A stretch of 32,308 nucleotides of DNA from CAWACC01 sp964390695 (GTDB taxonomy: Bacteria; Chlamydiota; Chlamydiia; Chlamydiales; Parachlamydiaceae): contig CAYMKI010000020.1 of the NCBI GenBank assembly GCA_964390695.1, forward strand, positions 1 through 32,308. Direction: 5' to 3'. The position numbers and the translations under genes are program-made. This document shows positions 15,190 through 23,588 of this stretch, piece after piece (the first letter of the stretch is position 1; each line of letters begins with the position of its first letter). The notes under the pieces are model-generated. The model saw only the letters and a list, made by a program, of their open reading frames with translations, did not search any database and was not told the DNA's origin.

Positions 15190-17583
15190 ATGAGAATATT
15201 ATTAAGTTGGTTAAAAGAATATATAGATTTTGATTTGCCACCCGCGCAAGTGGCCAAAATACTCACGTCTTTAGGACTTGAAGTCGATGCTATTGAAGTG
15301 CGTTCGCTAGGCTTTCGACAGATCGTGGCAGGGCGCGTGATTAAAGTTGTATCGCATCCAAATGCCGATAACTTACGTATAGCTTCGGTTACGGATGGTG
15401 TGAACCATTACCAGGTGGTCTGCGGCGCCCCTAATTGCCGGGAAGGGATGAAAACGGCGTTAGCACTAGTCGGCAGTGTTCTCACCGATCCCTCGGGTAA
15501 GGAGTTTAAGATAAAGAAGACCAAGCTCAGGGGCATAGAGTCGGAAGGTATGTTGTGCTCCGGCTTTGAGCTGGGCCTCTCAGAAGAGCATAATGGCATT
15601 ATGGAATTATCCGAGCATATCAAAGAGGGAGCTGATATTGCCGAGCTTTTTGCCGATACGGTCCTGGAGATTTCTTTGACACCCAACCTGGCCCACTGCA
15701 ACAGCTATATCGGCATTGCGCGTGAGTTGTCGGCAGCCACCGGTTTGCCTTTGAAGCTACCGCAGATTGTGATCAATGACGACCAACACGATTCTATCGC
15801 ACATCATGTCAAGGTGCAAGTGCTGGATAGTGTGCGTTGTCCCAGATATGCCTGCCGGCTAATCCGAAATGTTGATATTAAAGCTTCTCCCGATTGGCTG
15901 AAGAATAGATTGGAAGCTTCAGGCATACGTTCAGTGAATAATGTTGTCGATATCACCAACTACCTGCTATTGGAATGGGGGCATCCCATGCATGCCTTTG
16001 ACTTCGATCTCATCGAGGGCAAAGAACTGATCGTCCGCACAGCTCAGGAAGGGGAGAAGTTTACCGCACTCGATGATAAAACACGCACCTTATCGGCTGC
16101 TGATTTAATGATCTGCGATGCTAACCGTCCTGTGGCCATCGCGGGAGTTATGGGCGGCAGGAATTCTGAAGTCAACGATTCTACCCGGCATATCTTATTG
16201 GAATCCGCCTATTTTCTGCCCGCCTCTATCCGTAAAACCAGTAAGTCCTTGGGTTTAAGCACCGAATCCTCGAAGCGTTTTGAGAGGGGATGCGATCCAA
16301 ATGCCTTAATTCTGGCATTGGATCGTGCGGCTATGCTTATTCAAGAAGTTGCCGGGGGATCTATAGCTGGCGGATACTTAGATGTCAAAGAGAGGGAATT
16401 CCCTAATAAGAGCATTCCCTGCCGTCTGCAGCGCTTAAATAGCCTTCTTGGAACACATTTAGGTGTCAGCGAAGTGGAGTCTATATTTCATAAATTGCAT
16501 TTTAGCTGTCATTGGAATGGGCATGATGCCTTCAAAGTCACGGTTCCAACATACCGTGTCGATGTGAATGCTGAGATAGATCTTATCGAGGAAGTCGCCC
16601 GTTTATATGGCTATGACAATATCCCCATAAGCGATACGCGTTATCATGGAACGCAAATTCCGCATTCTCCGCTTTTCCTTTTTGAACGGGAAGTGCGCCG
16701 GCATCTCTTAGCCGAAGGTATGCAGGAATTTTTGACTTGCGATCTGGTAGGTCCGTATTTATTGAATATTGTGCAGGACGCGACATATCAACAAGAGTCT
16801 GTAGTTAAAGTGCTCAATCCCACCTCGATAGAGCAGTCTGTATTGCGTACGTCCTTGCTCCCGGGATTGCTCCAATTAGTAAAATATAATTTCGACCATC
16901 AAAATCCCGATGTGTGCGGTTTTGAGGTCGGCCGAGTGCATTTTAAGCAGGGAGATCAGTTCAAAGAGCCTTCGATTGCGGGGATTATTATGACCGGTAA
17001 AAGCCGTCCGCATCATTGGGACCATAATGGGCAGGATTTTGACTTTTATGTCCTAAATGGGATCTTCGAAGGGGTCTTTCAAGAGCTAAAGCTGGGGCCA
17101 GTATCATTTAGAGAATCACAGTTGGCTACATTCCATCCCGGGCGTCAGGCAGGAATCTACGTAGATAGTCTGGAAATTGGGTCTTTGGGAGAAATCCATC
17201 CTGCCATCCAGCGCCGATTGGATGTACCTCAGAGAATGTATTTCGCGGAGTTCAATCTGCAAGAGGCTTTAAAGCTGCGCAAGCCTGAAGGCAAGATGTC
17301 TCCGGTGCCTATCTATCCAGGTTCTGTGAGGGACTGGACAGTGACTTTGCCTGAGGCGATTCCTGCCGAAAAGATATTGCATTTGATCAAAGCAATAGAA
17401 GCTCCTTTGTTGAAAGAAGTGTCTATTTGGGATTTATACCGCAGTGAAAAGTTAGGCAAGGATTTGAAAAACTTAACTTTACGTTTCGTTTATCGCGATG
17501 AAGCCAAAACTTTGGAACAAGAAGAGGTGGATGTTTTGCATCAGAGGATTGTCCAGGAAGTATCCAGCCTAGTAGAAAGATAG
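15190..17583 (+). CDS. pheT: Phenylalanine-tRNA ligase beta subunit
   Basis: 797 residues, full length for bacterial PheT. In order: N-terminal MRILLSWLKEYIDF, the EMAP-type tRNA-binding domain (about 40-150, GRVIKVVSHPNADNLRI), the B3/B4 editing domain (about 210-375, including NNVVDITNYLLLEWGHPMHAFD), the B5 domain (about 400-475), the catalytic-core-like domain, and the C-terminal FDX-ACB anticodon-binding domain (about 705-797, PVPIYPGSVRDWTV). It forms the alpha2-beta2 enzyme with PheS, which charges tRNA-Phe; pheS is not in this window, so the two are not adjacent downstream. A lipoprotein gene follows after 34 bp. Confidence 0.97.
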   Translation: MRILLSWLKEYIDFDLPPAQVAKILTSLGLEVDAIEVRSLGFRQIVAGRVIKVVSHPNADNLRIASVTDGVNHYQVVCGAPNCREGMKTALALVGSVLTDPSGKEFKIKKTKLRGIESEGMLCSGFELGLSEEHNGIMELSEHIKEGADIAELFADTVLEISLTPNLAHCNSYIGIARELSAATGLPLKLPQIVINDDQHDSIAHHVKVQVLDSVRCPRYACRLIRNVDIKASPDWLKNRLEASGIRSVNNVVDITNYLLLEWGHPMHAFDFDLIEGKELIVRTAQEGEKFTALDDKTRTLSAADLMICDANRPVAIAGVMGGRNSEVNDSTRHILLESAYFLPASIRKTSKSLGLSTESSKRFERGCDPNALILALDRAAMLIQEVAGGSIAGGYLDVKEREFPNKSIPCRLQRLNSLLGTHLGVSEVESIFHKLHFSCHWNGHDAFKVTVPTYRVDVNAEIDLIEEVARLYGYDNIPISDTRYHGTQIPHSPLFLFEREVRRHLLAEGMQEFLTCDLVGPYLLNIVQDATYQQESVVKVLNPTSIEQSVLRTSLLPGLLQLVKYNFDHQNPDVCGFEVGRVHFKQGDQFKEPSIAGIIMTGKSRPHHWDHNGQDFDFYVLNGIFEGVFQELKLGPVSFRESQLATFHPGRQAGIYVDSLEIGSLGEIHPAIQRRLDVPQRMYFAEFNLQEALKLRKPEGKMSPVPIYPGSVRDWTVTLPEAIPAEKILHLIKAIEAPLLKEVSIWDLYRSEKLGKDLKNLTLRFVYRDEAKTLEQEEVDVLHQRIVQEVSSLVER

Positions 17584-17617
17584 AATGTCGAGTTAAATAC
17601 TTATTGAGGGAATGAAT

Positions 17618-18598
17618 ATGAAGCATAGATTTTTACCGAGTTTATTTGTGACGCTAATGCTGGCAACGGCATGTGTTTCCCACTACCCTGTCGAAGAAGA
17701 AGTGGTGATGGAATCGTATGTGCACAACTATGGTGTTGAGGTGCCTAGAGAACAGTGGCATGAGGCTGGACAAACCGGGCAGGTGGTTTCCACCCTGCCA
17801 AATGGCGTTGTGCGCCGCCAAACCTACTATTTCGGGATGTTGGAAGGCGAAACTACGTATACCTTCCCCAATAGTCAAAAAATCGAAAAATCTGAATTTT
17901 ATACTCAAGACAAACTGGTTAAAGAAGTTTTCTACAATTTACAGGGCGAGCCTCAAAAAGAAATCGTCTATAATAATCCAGAACATACGCTGGTTAAAGA
18001 ATGGCATACCAATGGACAGCTGAAAAGCTACGAAAAATATGCCGGCACTTTATTGTCGCATGGAGAATACTATGACGCTGCCGGCACTCGTTTGACAGGA
18101 GTGCAAGAAGGCTCAGGGGTAAAAACCTTTAGGGATGCCTTTGGCTTGTTGCAATATGCAGACACCTTAAAAGATGGGGAATTAGAAACCCGCACCACGT
18201 ATTATCCCAACGGGTCGCCCAAAGAGATAACAACGTATCAGAACGGTGTAGTGCATGGCCAGAGAAAGACCTATTATCCAGGGGGAGAGCCAAAATCCAT
18301 AGAAACTTGGGTGGAAGGAAAACAGCAGGGTATAACCACGCTCTTCGACCATGGTTTAAAATATCAAGAGATCCCTTATGAAAACGGCATCAAAAATGGC
18401 GTCAGCAAAACCTACAAGGATGGTGCATTTGTCATCGAAGAGCAAACTTGGAAAAACGATATGCTGCATGGTCCCACATTAAATTACCATGAAGATGTAA
18501 AAGCTACCTCATGGTATTACAAAGGGAATAAAGTCACCAAAGGATACTATGATTCTTTTGCGCAATTTTCGCCGGTTGAGACTCCTATAGCTAGATAA
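17618..18598 (+). CDS. MORN-type repeat lipoprotein
   Basis: Start placed at ATG 17618, which has GAGGG (17606-17610) seven bases upstream; the in-frame ATG at 17612 is only one base from that site. The 326-residue product begins with a lipoprotein signal peptide, MKHRFLPSLFVTLMLATAC, with the lipobox LATA-C. The mature part carries repeated MORN_2-like units of the form YYPNGxPKExxxYxNGxxHGxxxxYY (about 70-300), as in exported antitoxin-like and cell-envelope proteins of many bacteria. Such repeats usually act as beta-hairpin scaffolds. It is anchored to a membrane on the periplasmic side. I recall a lipoprotein gene after pheT in Chlamydia too (CT476). Function unknown. Confidence 0.8.
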   Translation: MKHRFLPSLFVTLMLATACVSHYPVEEEVVMESYVHNYGVEVPREQWHEAGQTGQVVSTLPNGVVRRQTYYFGMLEGETTYTFPNSQKIEKSEFYTQDKLVKEVFYNLQGEPQKEIVYNNPEHTLVKEWHTNGQLKSYEKYAGTLLSHGEYYDAAGTRLTGVQEGSGVKTFRDAFGLLQYADTLKDGELETRTTYYPNGSPKEITTYQNGVVHGQRKTYYPGGEPKSIETWVEGKQQGITTLFDHGLKYQEIPYENGIKNGVSKTYKDGAFVIEEQTWKNDMLHGPTLNYHEDVKATSWYYKGNKVTKGYYDSFAQFSPVETPIAR

Positions 18599-18620
18599 TA
18601 CTTAAAAATAGAGGGTGGCT

Positions 18621-19649
18621 ATGAATAATTTGGATGCAGCAGTATGCACAGGGGGTTCAACACCCGCTGTTTCGAATTCTCTTGAAGGTCATCATATTCA
18701 ACCTGACCATGAGTATGAGAGTTCCTTGCGCTCGTGCATTAACAAGTGTTTGGAGGGTGATATTCAAACCCTCGAGACTTTGGAATTTTCTAAAAGTATT
18801 CAATCCGCTTTTAAAAAAGATCAAGGGGCAATTTTAAAGCAAATATTCGGCGAAATTGCACAAGACTCAAAAAAGTTTAGCAGGTTGACGTATATATTTG
18901 CTTACAGCGCTCCCTACAGCGTCGTCTTTATATGCAGCTTTTTGGAGCAGTTGGATTGGCCCCAAGGGCTCGATAAACAGAAGGAACTAAACACTTTGGC
19001 CATCCTCATGCTAAATGGGGGGAGTACACGACGACAATTCTTTAAGATTGGCTATAATAACGTTGCCTTAAATCCACAAGAATCCATTCCTGTCACACAG
19101 GTGATTGTAGATTTCAGACCTATTTTCGGAGATGGGGATTTTATCCAAACAGATATCGTTATGCCTTCTTACCTTTATAAAGTGTTAGGAGAGATGTTAA
19201 AGTGCATTGAATTGTCTGAGCACTCGACAAAAGCTTCTAAACAAGATTGGACAGGCATAAGCCTTACGATCGGTCAATTTATGGAATGCCGTTTTCCTGC
19301 TACTTTGATTGCTCCTCTACTACCTTATTTGGCGCAGATGCATAAGCTAGTCAAATTGGATTTGTCCGATGTGGGACATCAGTTAGATCCTGACAGAATT
19401 TTCAGTCAGACAGCTTTTGCAGATGATCACGTTCAAACTCTGTGCGCGATTTTGGATGCAAATCCTTGTCTGATAGACTTCAAAATCAATCAGGCGAGTA
19501 TGTCAAAGTCGGAAAGTACAAAAATGCAATCTCACATCGAAACTAAGACGAGGGAGCATCGCGATAATTTTTGGAATGGGGTGAAAAAGGTATCGCAATA
19601 TCCCCTTCAGGCGGCTATGCTTAAGCAGATTTTCGATAAGCTAGTTTAG
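18621..19649 (+). CDS. Unknown protein with a faint leucine-rich-repeat-like segment
   Basis: 342 residues from ATG 18621, with GAGGG five bases upstream (18611-18615); a GTG at 18615 overlaps that site and is less likely. No family recognised. No signal peptide. The stretch KLVKLDLSDVG (about 243-253) followed by LCAILDANPCLIDFKINQASM (about 275-295) has the spacing of ribonuclease-inhibitor-type leucine-rich repeats (LxxLxLxx...LxxNxxLxxLxL), but only one or two units are visible. The gene is separated from the lipoprotein gene by about 20 bp and may share its transcript. It runs into the convergent ferredoxin gene with only 9 bp between stops. Confidence 0.55.
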   Translation: MNNLDAAVCTGGSTPAVSNSLEGHHIQPDHEYESSLRSCINKCLEGDIQTLETLEFSKSIQSAFKKDQGAILKQIFGEIAQDSKKFSRLTYIFAYSAPYSVVFICSFLEQLDWPQGLDKQKELNTLAILMLNGGSTRRQFFKIGYNNVALNPQESIPVTQVIVDFRPIFGDGDFIQTDIVMPSYLYKVLGEMLKCIELSEHSTKASKQDWTGISLTIGQFMECRFPATLIAPLLPYLAQMHKLVKLDLSDVGHQLDPDRIFSQTAFADDHVQTLCAILDANPCLIDFKINQASMSKSESTKMQSHIETKTREHRDNFWNGVKKVSQYPLQAAMLKQIFDKLV

Positions 19650-19658
19650 CTTGACCCC

Positions 19659-19946
19659 TCACACATTCTTAGGAGGTCTAATGTGTACATCGCCCAGGAT
19701 GGCACATTGGCATGCTAGGCGTATATCGCGCGGGCAATCAGCGTGTAAAGTTTGCTTTTCTTGTTTCGTTGGCGGGCTTATGTTTTCTTGTCCCGACCCT
19801 ATATGAATTTTGCATACACCGCAGGAACCTTGCGTGCACCCAAAATTTAAAGGCATATCGGGGTGGATTTTATAAAGGGTCAGAAATTCTGTGCCTGCGG
19901 AGACTTGATATTCTTGGTGTGTTTCGACAAATACTAGCTTAGGCAT
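19659..19946 (-). CDS. 2Fe-2S ferredoxin
   Basis: 95 residues with a plant-type iron-sulfur motif: Cys37, Cys42, Cys45 (GCTQGSCGVC) and Cys79 in RLACQC. The fold is beta-grasp, length normal. It carries single electrons in the cytoplasm; its reductase and acceptor cannot be told from the sequence. It starts 3 bp after a Cys-containing unknown gene in the same operon, so the two are likely translated together. The next gene upstream is an NADPH-dependent oxidoreductase, but no direct functional link is shown. Confidence 0.88.
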   Translation of the reverse strand: MPKLVFVETHQEYQVSAGTEFLTLYKIHPDMPLNFGCTQGSCGVCKIHIGSGQENISPPTKQEKQTLHADCPRDIRLACQCAILGDVHIRPPKNV

Positions 19947-19949
19947 GGT

Positions 19950-20504
19950 TCATTTTCCCGCGTATAGAGGCAACGTTGCTATTTCCATATTCCATTGTTC
20001 TTCGATTAAATCGGAATATTGATCGGTTTGAGGATCAAAAACATAGCATTTGAACATGACGGGCTTTTCATGTGCATCGTATAAGATGACTCCGTCAAAA
20101 GGATCGCCTAAATGCTTATAATACATGCGATGTGTGGAGATGAAAATGCCGTGAGGCGAATGCACTTTGCACTCGCGGCACAAATTTCCAGTAAACATAT
20201 ACGTCTCAATGGCGATGAGGCGATCATCTTGATTCCTCAGCCAGCCTTGAGACAGTCCATTTATGCAGGTTGTGGATATTTGCCAAGCGGCCTGTTCGGG
20301 CTTTTTCAGATCTTTGAAATTTAACAATGCGCTGTCATAGACGAGGCATTCGAAAATTTGATGACGGTATTTCTCAATAGAAATTCGCTTTTTATAGGGA
20401 TCGGCGATAACTTTGAAGGATTCTTCGCTTTGGGCCGGATCGCAGCTGCCGCATCCGATGGGAATTCCTTCTTTCCAAAAATATTGCTTGTAATGCTTGC
20501 TCAT
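19950..20504 (-). CDS. Unknown cysteine-motif protein, upstream of the ferredoxin gene
   Basis: 184 residues, not recognised. Two CxxC pairs, CGSC at 18-21 and CREC near 109-112, could bind a metal ion or form redox disulfides. Several aromatic-rich strands (YKQYFWKEG, YMFTGNLCREC, HRMYYKHLGDPFDGVILYD) suggest a compact soluble beta-protein. No signal peptide. It is placed 3 bp before the ferredoxin and about 40 bp after the oxidoreductase gene on the same strand. Its partner could be the ferredoxin, but this is inferred from spacing only. Confidence 0.6.
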   Translation of the reverse strand: MSKHYKQYFWKEGIPIGCGSCDPAQSEESFKVIADPYKKRISIEKYRHQIFECLVYDSALLNFKDLKKPEQAAWQISTTCINGLSQGWLRNQDDRLIAIETYMFTGNLCRECKVHSPHGIFISTHRMYYKHLGDPFDGVILYDAHEKPVMFKCYVFDPQTDQYSDLIEEQWNMEIATLPLYAGK

Positions 20505-20543
20505 GATCTGTGAACATACCTGGCAAGGGGAATTTTCTTCAAC

Positions 20544-21497
20544 TCATTTGATCTTCAAAACAATTTTGCCGCGTGTATGCCCCTCTTTGATCAACTCCTG
20601 AGCTTTAGCTGCATCTTCCAAGGGCATTTCTTGAATATGGGGGGCTTGGAGTTTGTTTTGCTCAATCAATGCGCTGATTTGTTCCAGCTCTTGCCCATTA
20701 GGGGCGACAAAGACAAAACCGAACTGTATTTTTTTCTCCGGGGGGAGCTTGGGCGCATCCAGATGGCGCACAATGCTGACCAGACGTCCGTTTGTCTTGA
20801 TCAAAGAGACGCTGTCTTCAAGGTTTTTTCCTCCTGCACAGTCAAGGATGACATCCACTCCTTGCGGGAAATGTGTTTTAATTTCTTGAATAAAGTTAGG
20901 ATGATGGTAGTCCACAGCGATATCTGCGCCTAAGGTTTTAACATAATCATGGTTGTGCACACTGGCTGTGGTTACAATTTTGGCGCCGGCATATTTGGCC
21001 AGTTGAATCGCAAAGCCGCCTACTCCTCCCGCGCCTGCGTGGATCAGGATGCTTTCTCCTGCTTTAAGCTTAGCAAAATCAAACAGGGCTTGCCAGGCGG
21101 TCAATCCCACCAAGGGGATGGCTGCGGCTTGTGCAAAAGAGAGATTTTTGGGTTTTAAAGCTACCTGTTCGGCATCAAAACAGATGAAATCGGCATAGGT
21201 TCCCCACTGCACGGTGGGTTTACGACAGTAGGCATAGACTTCATCACCTACCTTGAATTTTTTTACCAGGCTTCCTACCGCTGTGATGACTCCGGCGGCA
21301 TCCCATCCCGGAATGATGGGAAATTTATGGGGAATCAGATTCTGGAGCATGCCTTCGCGTATTTTCCAGTCGACGGGGTTGACAGAGGTATAGTGCAGTT
21401 GGATTTGCACTTCGTGTTCTGAAGGAAGGGGGGTGGGCAGATCCTTCCAGTGAAGTTCCTGATCTGTGCCGAATTGATCAATGACTATGGCCTTCAT
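20544..21497 (-). CDS. Zinc-free MDR-superfamily NADP-dependent oxidoreductase
   Basis: 317 residues of the quinone-oxidoreductase branch of medium-chain dehydrogenases/reductases. N-terminal GroES-like domain (about 25-120, VNPVDWKIREG, PGWDAAGVI) and nucleotide-binding domain with HAGAGGVGGFAIQLAK (about 153-168). The catalytic and structural zinc cysteines of alcohol dehydrogenases are absent, as expected for this branch. It likely reduces quinones or alpha,beta-unsaturated carbonyls with NADPH; the substrate is not predictable. A strong ribosome-binding site, AGGAGGT, precedes the ATG. It heads the minus-strand run with the Cys protein and ferredoxin. Confidence 0.88.
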   Translation of the reverse strand: MKAIVIDQFGTDQELHWKDLPTPLPSEHEVQIQLHYTSVNPVDWKIREGMLQNLIPHKFPIIPGWDAAGVITAVGSLVKKFKVGDEVYAYCRKPTVQWGTYADFICFDAEQVALKPKNLSFAQAAAIPLVGLTAWQALFDFAKLKAGESILIHAGAGGVGGFAIQLAKYAGAKIVTTASVHNHDYVKTLGADIAVDYHHPNFIQEIKTHFPQGVDVILDCAGGKNLEDSVSLIKTNGRLVSIVRHLDAPKLPPEKKIQFGFVFVAPNGQELEQISALIEQNKLQAPHIQEMPLEDAAKAQELIKEGHTRGKIVLKIK

Positions 21498-21636
21498 ATA
21501 ACGGACCTCCTAAGTTGTTAGGCTCGACTTTGGACAAGTGCTGAGCAAAATTTTTTTGTTTTGCATATGTTTCAGCTCGGTATGAGAGACGCCGTTCAAA
21601 ACGTGCAAAGTCGGGATTGTGGGGATATTTAATCAT
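21478..21636 (-). CDS. Possible 52-residue protein overlapping the oxidoreductase start
   Basis: A short open frame runs from ATG 21636 to TGA 21478 and overlaps the oxidoreductase start by 20 bases. Its product begins MIKYPHNPDFARFERRLSYR and is rich in Arg, Lys, Asn and aromatic residues, plausible for a small basic protein. A weak GAGA lies upstream of the ATG. Translational coupling to the next gene would be natural. No homologue is recognised and the evidence is only frame, composition and position. Confidence 0.35.
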   Translation of the reverse strand: MIKYPHNPDFARFERRLSYRAETYAKQKNFAQHLSKVEPNNLGGPLYEGHSH

Positions 21637-21794
21637 CTATTATCTCAATTCAGTGTTTAAAGCAATGAATTTTCCAGGGTGTTAGGGTATACATGAGATT
21701 TTGAATCACACATATTTAGGGGGCTAGTTGGGTTTTAATTGTTGCTGTTTTATAAAAGATAATTTAAATAGATAAGAAATAGGGTGCGTATCTT
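21637..21794. other. Divergent upstream region of the pseudo-phosphoesterase gene
   Basis: Gene-free, AT-rich toward the right. It must hold promoters for the leftward oxidoreductase run and the rightward 21795 gene. I see no well-matched promoter or operator that I would name. Confidence 0.4.
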
Positions 21795-23045
21795 ATGCTT
21801 AAACTGTTTTACAACATGGTCGTATTGAGCTCGTTATTTGTTATTTTCGCAGCTCAGATGCCGGTGATAAATTCCAAAGCAGAAACAGCCTTTGAAGATT
21901 TTCAGTTGCAACATCTTTACGAGCAACTAGTTCAGTTAGAACATCAACAAAGTATGCAAAAGATTGAAAAGAAAGAAGTGGATAAATTGTTGAGAGCTTT
22001 TGACCGCAAAGAGCGCGTAAAAAAATATAAAGCTCTGCTTTCGGGAAAATACACACCAGAACCTAAAGTGGCCTTCATAGGGGAGTGTGCCGTAGAGTTG
22101 AGTTCTTCAGGTTTTGATCCCGAGAAATTAGCAGATCTCCTAGAATTAATCAGAGAAGATAAACCTCAAGCTCTATTTTTGACCGGAAATATCGTCTATG
22201 GTCTGGAGTTAGACACAGCCCAAGTCGGCAAAGAGAATGTGGCCCATGTGAATTTGCCCCCTCATCAAAATATTTTTAAGATGACGGTGGAAAAATTAAA
22301 AGGATATTATAACTCTAACCACTATAAACAGGCCTTGGAAAATTTTATTTCTTTCCTGTATCAGCATTTAGGAGATTCCATACCAGTGTATCCGCTCATG
22401 GGTGCTTTAGATAGCATAGGTCCGGATGCCGCTGAAATCTTTGTCCAGGCTTTTCACTTGGAAAATATCCACCTATTATCCAACAGTCAGCTGGTCTATG
22501 CAGTTTCGATAGATAATGCCTTATTTATCCTGTTATCTACTGACTATTATGACAAACATACAGGCGGGGTCAAAGTTGGAAGTATTTCCGATGAGGCTTT
22601 AAGCTGGCTTGAAAATATTTTGGAAACGCAGGCGGCAAAATTTGATCATGTATTTGTAGTAGGCAGCGATCCTGTATTTTCTACTCGAGGGACTTTTGGG
22701 ATTTATCGAGGTCTAGATGTAGATAAAATAACAAGAGATAAGCTGTGGGACATATTTTATAAATATAACATCAGGGCATATTTATGCGGTGGAGAGGTGG
22801 TTTATGACCGCTCTTATCGAAAAGGGGGATGGCAAATAATTACCGGAGGTGGTGGAACCCCTGCCGAATACTTAAAAGATACAGAGAAGACCTTTTATCA
22901 TTTCTTACTGATGACCCTACCCAAGGAGGCAAGTCTAAATCCTCTGGTGACGGTTATCGATCAATATGGATTGAATCGCGATGCTTTTTCTCTCACGCGA
23001 AAACCACCGTTGATCTATGATTACCGCATATCCAGGCAGGAATAG
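21795..23045 (+). CDS. Exported metallophosphoesterase-like protein with lost metal ligands
   Basis: 416 residues. The first ~28 residues form a signal peptide or anchor (hydrophobic MVVLSSLFVIFAAQM). The body follows the calcineurin-like/purple-acid-phosphatase plan, yet each metal motif is altered: FIGECAV (94-100) where GD is expected; LTGNIVYG (129-136) for GDNxY; LMGALDSIG (201-209) for GNHDxxG; VVGSDPVFS (288-296) for GHxPxxS; LCGGEVVYD (330-338) for CGHDHxxx. A late ITGGGGTP (349-356) matches the SGAGS-type end. Family knowledge says the missing Asp, Asn and His residues bind the two metals, so this copy is probably not a phosphatase and may bind a ligand or partner instead. It lies alone, convergent with the His-rich gene. 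Confidence 0.7.
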   Translation: MLKLFYNMVVLSSLFVIFAAQMPVINSKAETAFEDFQLQHLYEQLVQLEHQQSMQKIEKKEVDKLLRAFDRKERVKKYKALLSGKYTPEPKVAFIGECAVELSSSGFDPEKLADLLELIREDKPQALFLTGNIVYGLELDTAQVGKENVAHVNLPPHQNIFKMTVEKLKGYYNSNHYKQALENFISFLYQHLGDSIPVYPLMGALDSIGPDAAEIFVQAFHLENIHLLSNSQLVYAVSIDNALFILLSTDYYDKHTGGVKVGSISDEALSWLENILETQAAKFDHVFVVGSDPVFSTRGTFGIYRGLDVDKITRDKLWDIFYKYNIRAYLCGGEVVYDRSYRKGGWQIITGGGGTPAEYLKDTEKTFYHFLLMTLPKEASLNPLVTVIDQYGLNRDAFSLTRKPPLIYDYRISRQE

Positions 23046-23049
23046 TGAG

Positions 23050-23082
23050 ATTTCTTGCTTCTTCGTGGAAGAAGCAAGAAAT
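23050..23082. terminator. Perfect 15-bp hairpin between convergent genes
   Basis: ATTTCTTGCTTCTTC (23050-23064) pairs perfectly with GAAGAAGCAAGAAAT (23068-23082) around a GTG loop. It starts five bases after the plus-strand stop and ends 10 bp before the end of the minus-strand gene, the position of a shared terminator. The lower stem is AT-rich and supplies a short T-rich tail on both strands. Confidence 0.75.
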
Positions 23083-23092
23083 GACGCGGGTA

Positions 23093-23440
23093 TTATCTAA
23101 GCAAGAATCCCAGTGAAAGCCCCCCTAAAAACCATAGAGCTGTAGGCACTGATGAGGAAGTCGTATGCGTATGCACTTCTCTGACTACCGGAGCTGGGTT
23201 GTGATAAACTGTGACGGATTGACCGTTTGGATAGTAGTAATATTCTTGGACATAGGAAGCTGGATAGTGATCGACGACGTAGCTGCGAGAATAAGCAGGA
23301 TAGGATGGGCCTACCTGAACGGCATAATGATTATGATGGTAATGATGGTGACCGTGGTGACGGGCTTCCAAAGAAAATTTTGGCCCTAACACAAACAAAA
23401 GAGACAAGATAAGGGCTGTGCTTAGGAATTTGATTTTCAT
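23093..23440 (-). CDS. His/Tyr-rich exported small protein
   Basis: 115 residues. An N-terminal signal peptide (MKIKFLSTALILSLLFVLG...LEA) is followed by a histidine cluster RHHGHHHYHHNHY (about 27-39) and a Tyr/Pro/Ser-rich middle (YPAYSRSYVV, YVQEYYYYPNG). A C-terminal hydrophobic segment (ALWFLGGLSLGFLLR) could anchor it. The cluster of nine His could bind nickel, zinc or copper, but no dedicated metal gene is nearby. No family recognised; low-complexity exported proteins of this kind are often poorly conserved. Expression from the AT-rich region right of it is likely. Confidence 0.65.
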   Translation of the reverse strand: MKIKFLSTALILSLLFVLGPKFSLEARHHGHHHYHHNHYAVQVGPSYPAYSRSYVVDHYPASYVQEYYYYPNGQSVTVYHNPAPVVREVHTHTTSSSVPTALWFLGGLSLGFLLR

Positions 23441-23588
23441 GGTTAAATACCTTTTTTTTAATTATTATGTTATTTTCTTATAAAACATATTATATAGAAA
23501 ATAACTATTTATTATTGTAATCTAAACTGCTAATTTTTTGGAAGATAAGAAATTAATACTTGTCATCGTACGCGACTCTTCCCGACCC

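Noticed and set aside
19670..19685. AGGAGGTCTAATG on the plus strand as ribosome-binding site and start
   Set aside because: It lies within the ferredoxin gene on the other strand and leads to no long frame.
21523..21614. Possible further copy of the CTCGACTTTGCA inverted repeat
   Set aside because: Only about 10 bp of each end match, with mismatches, and both lie inside a possible small gene; too weak to call an element.
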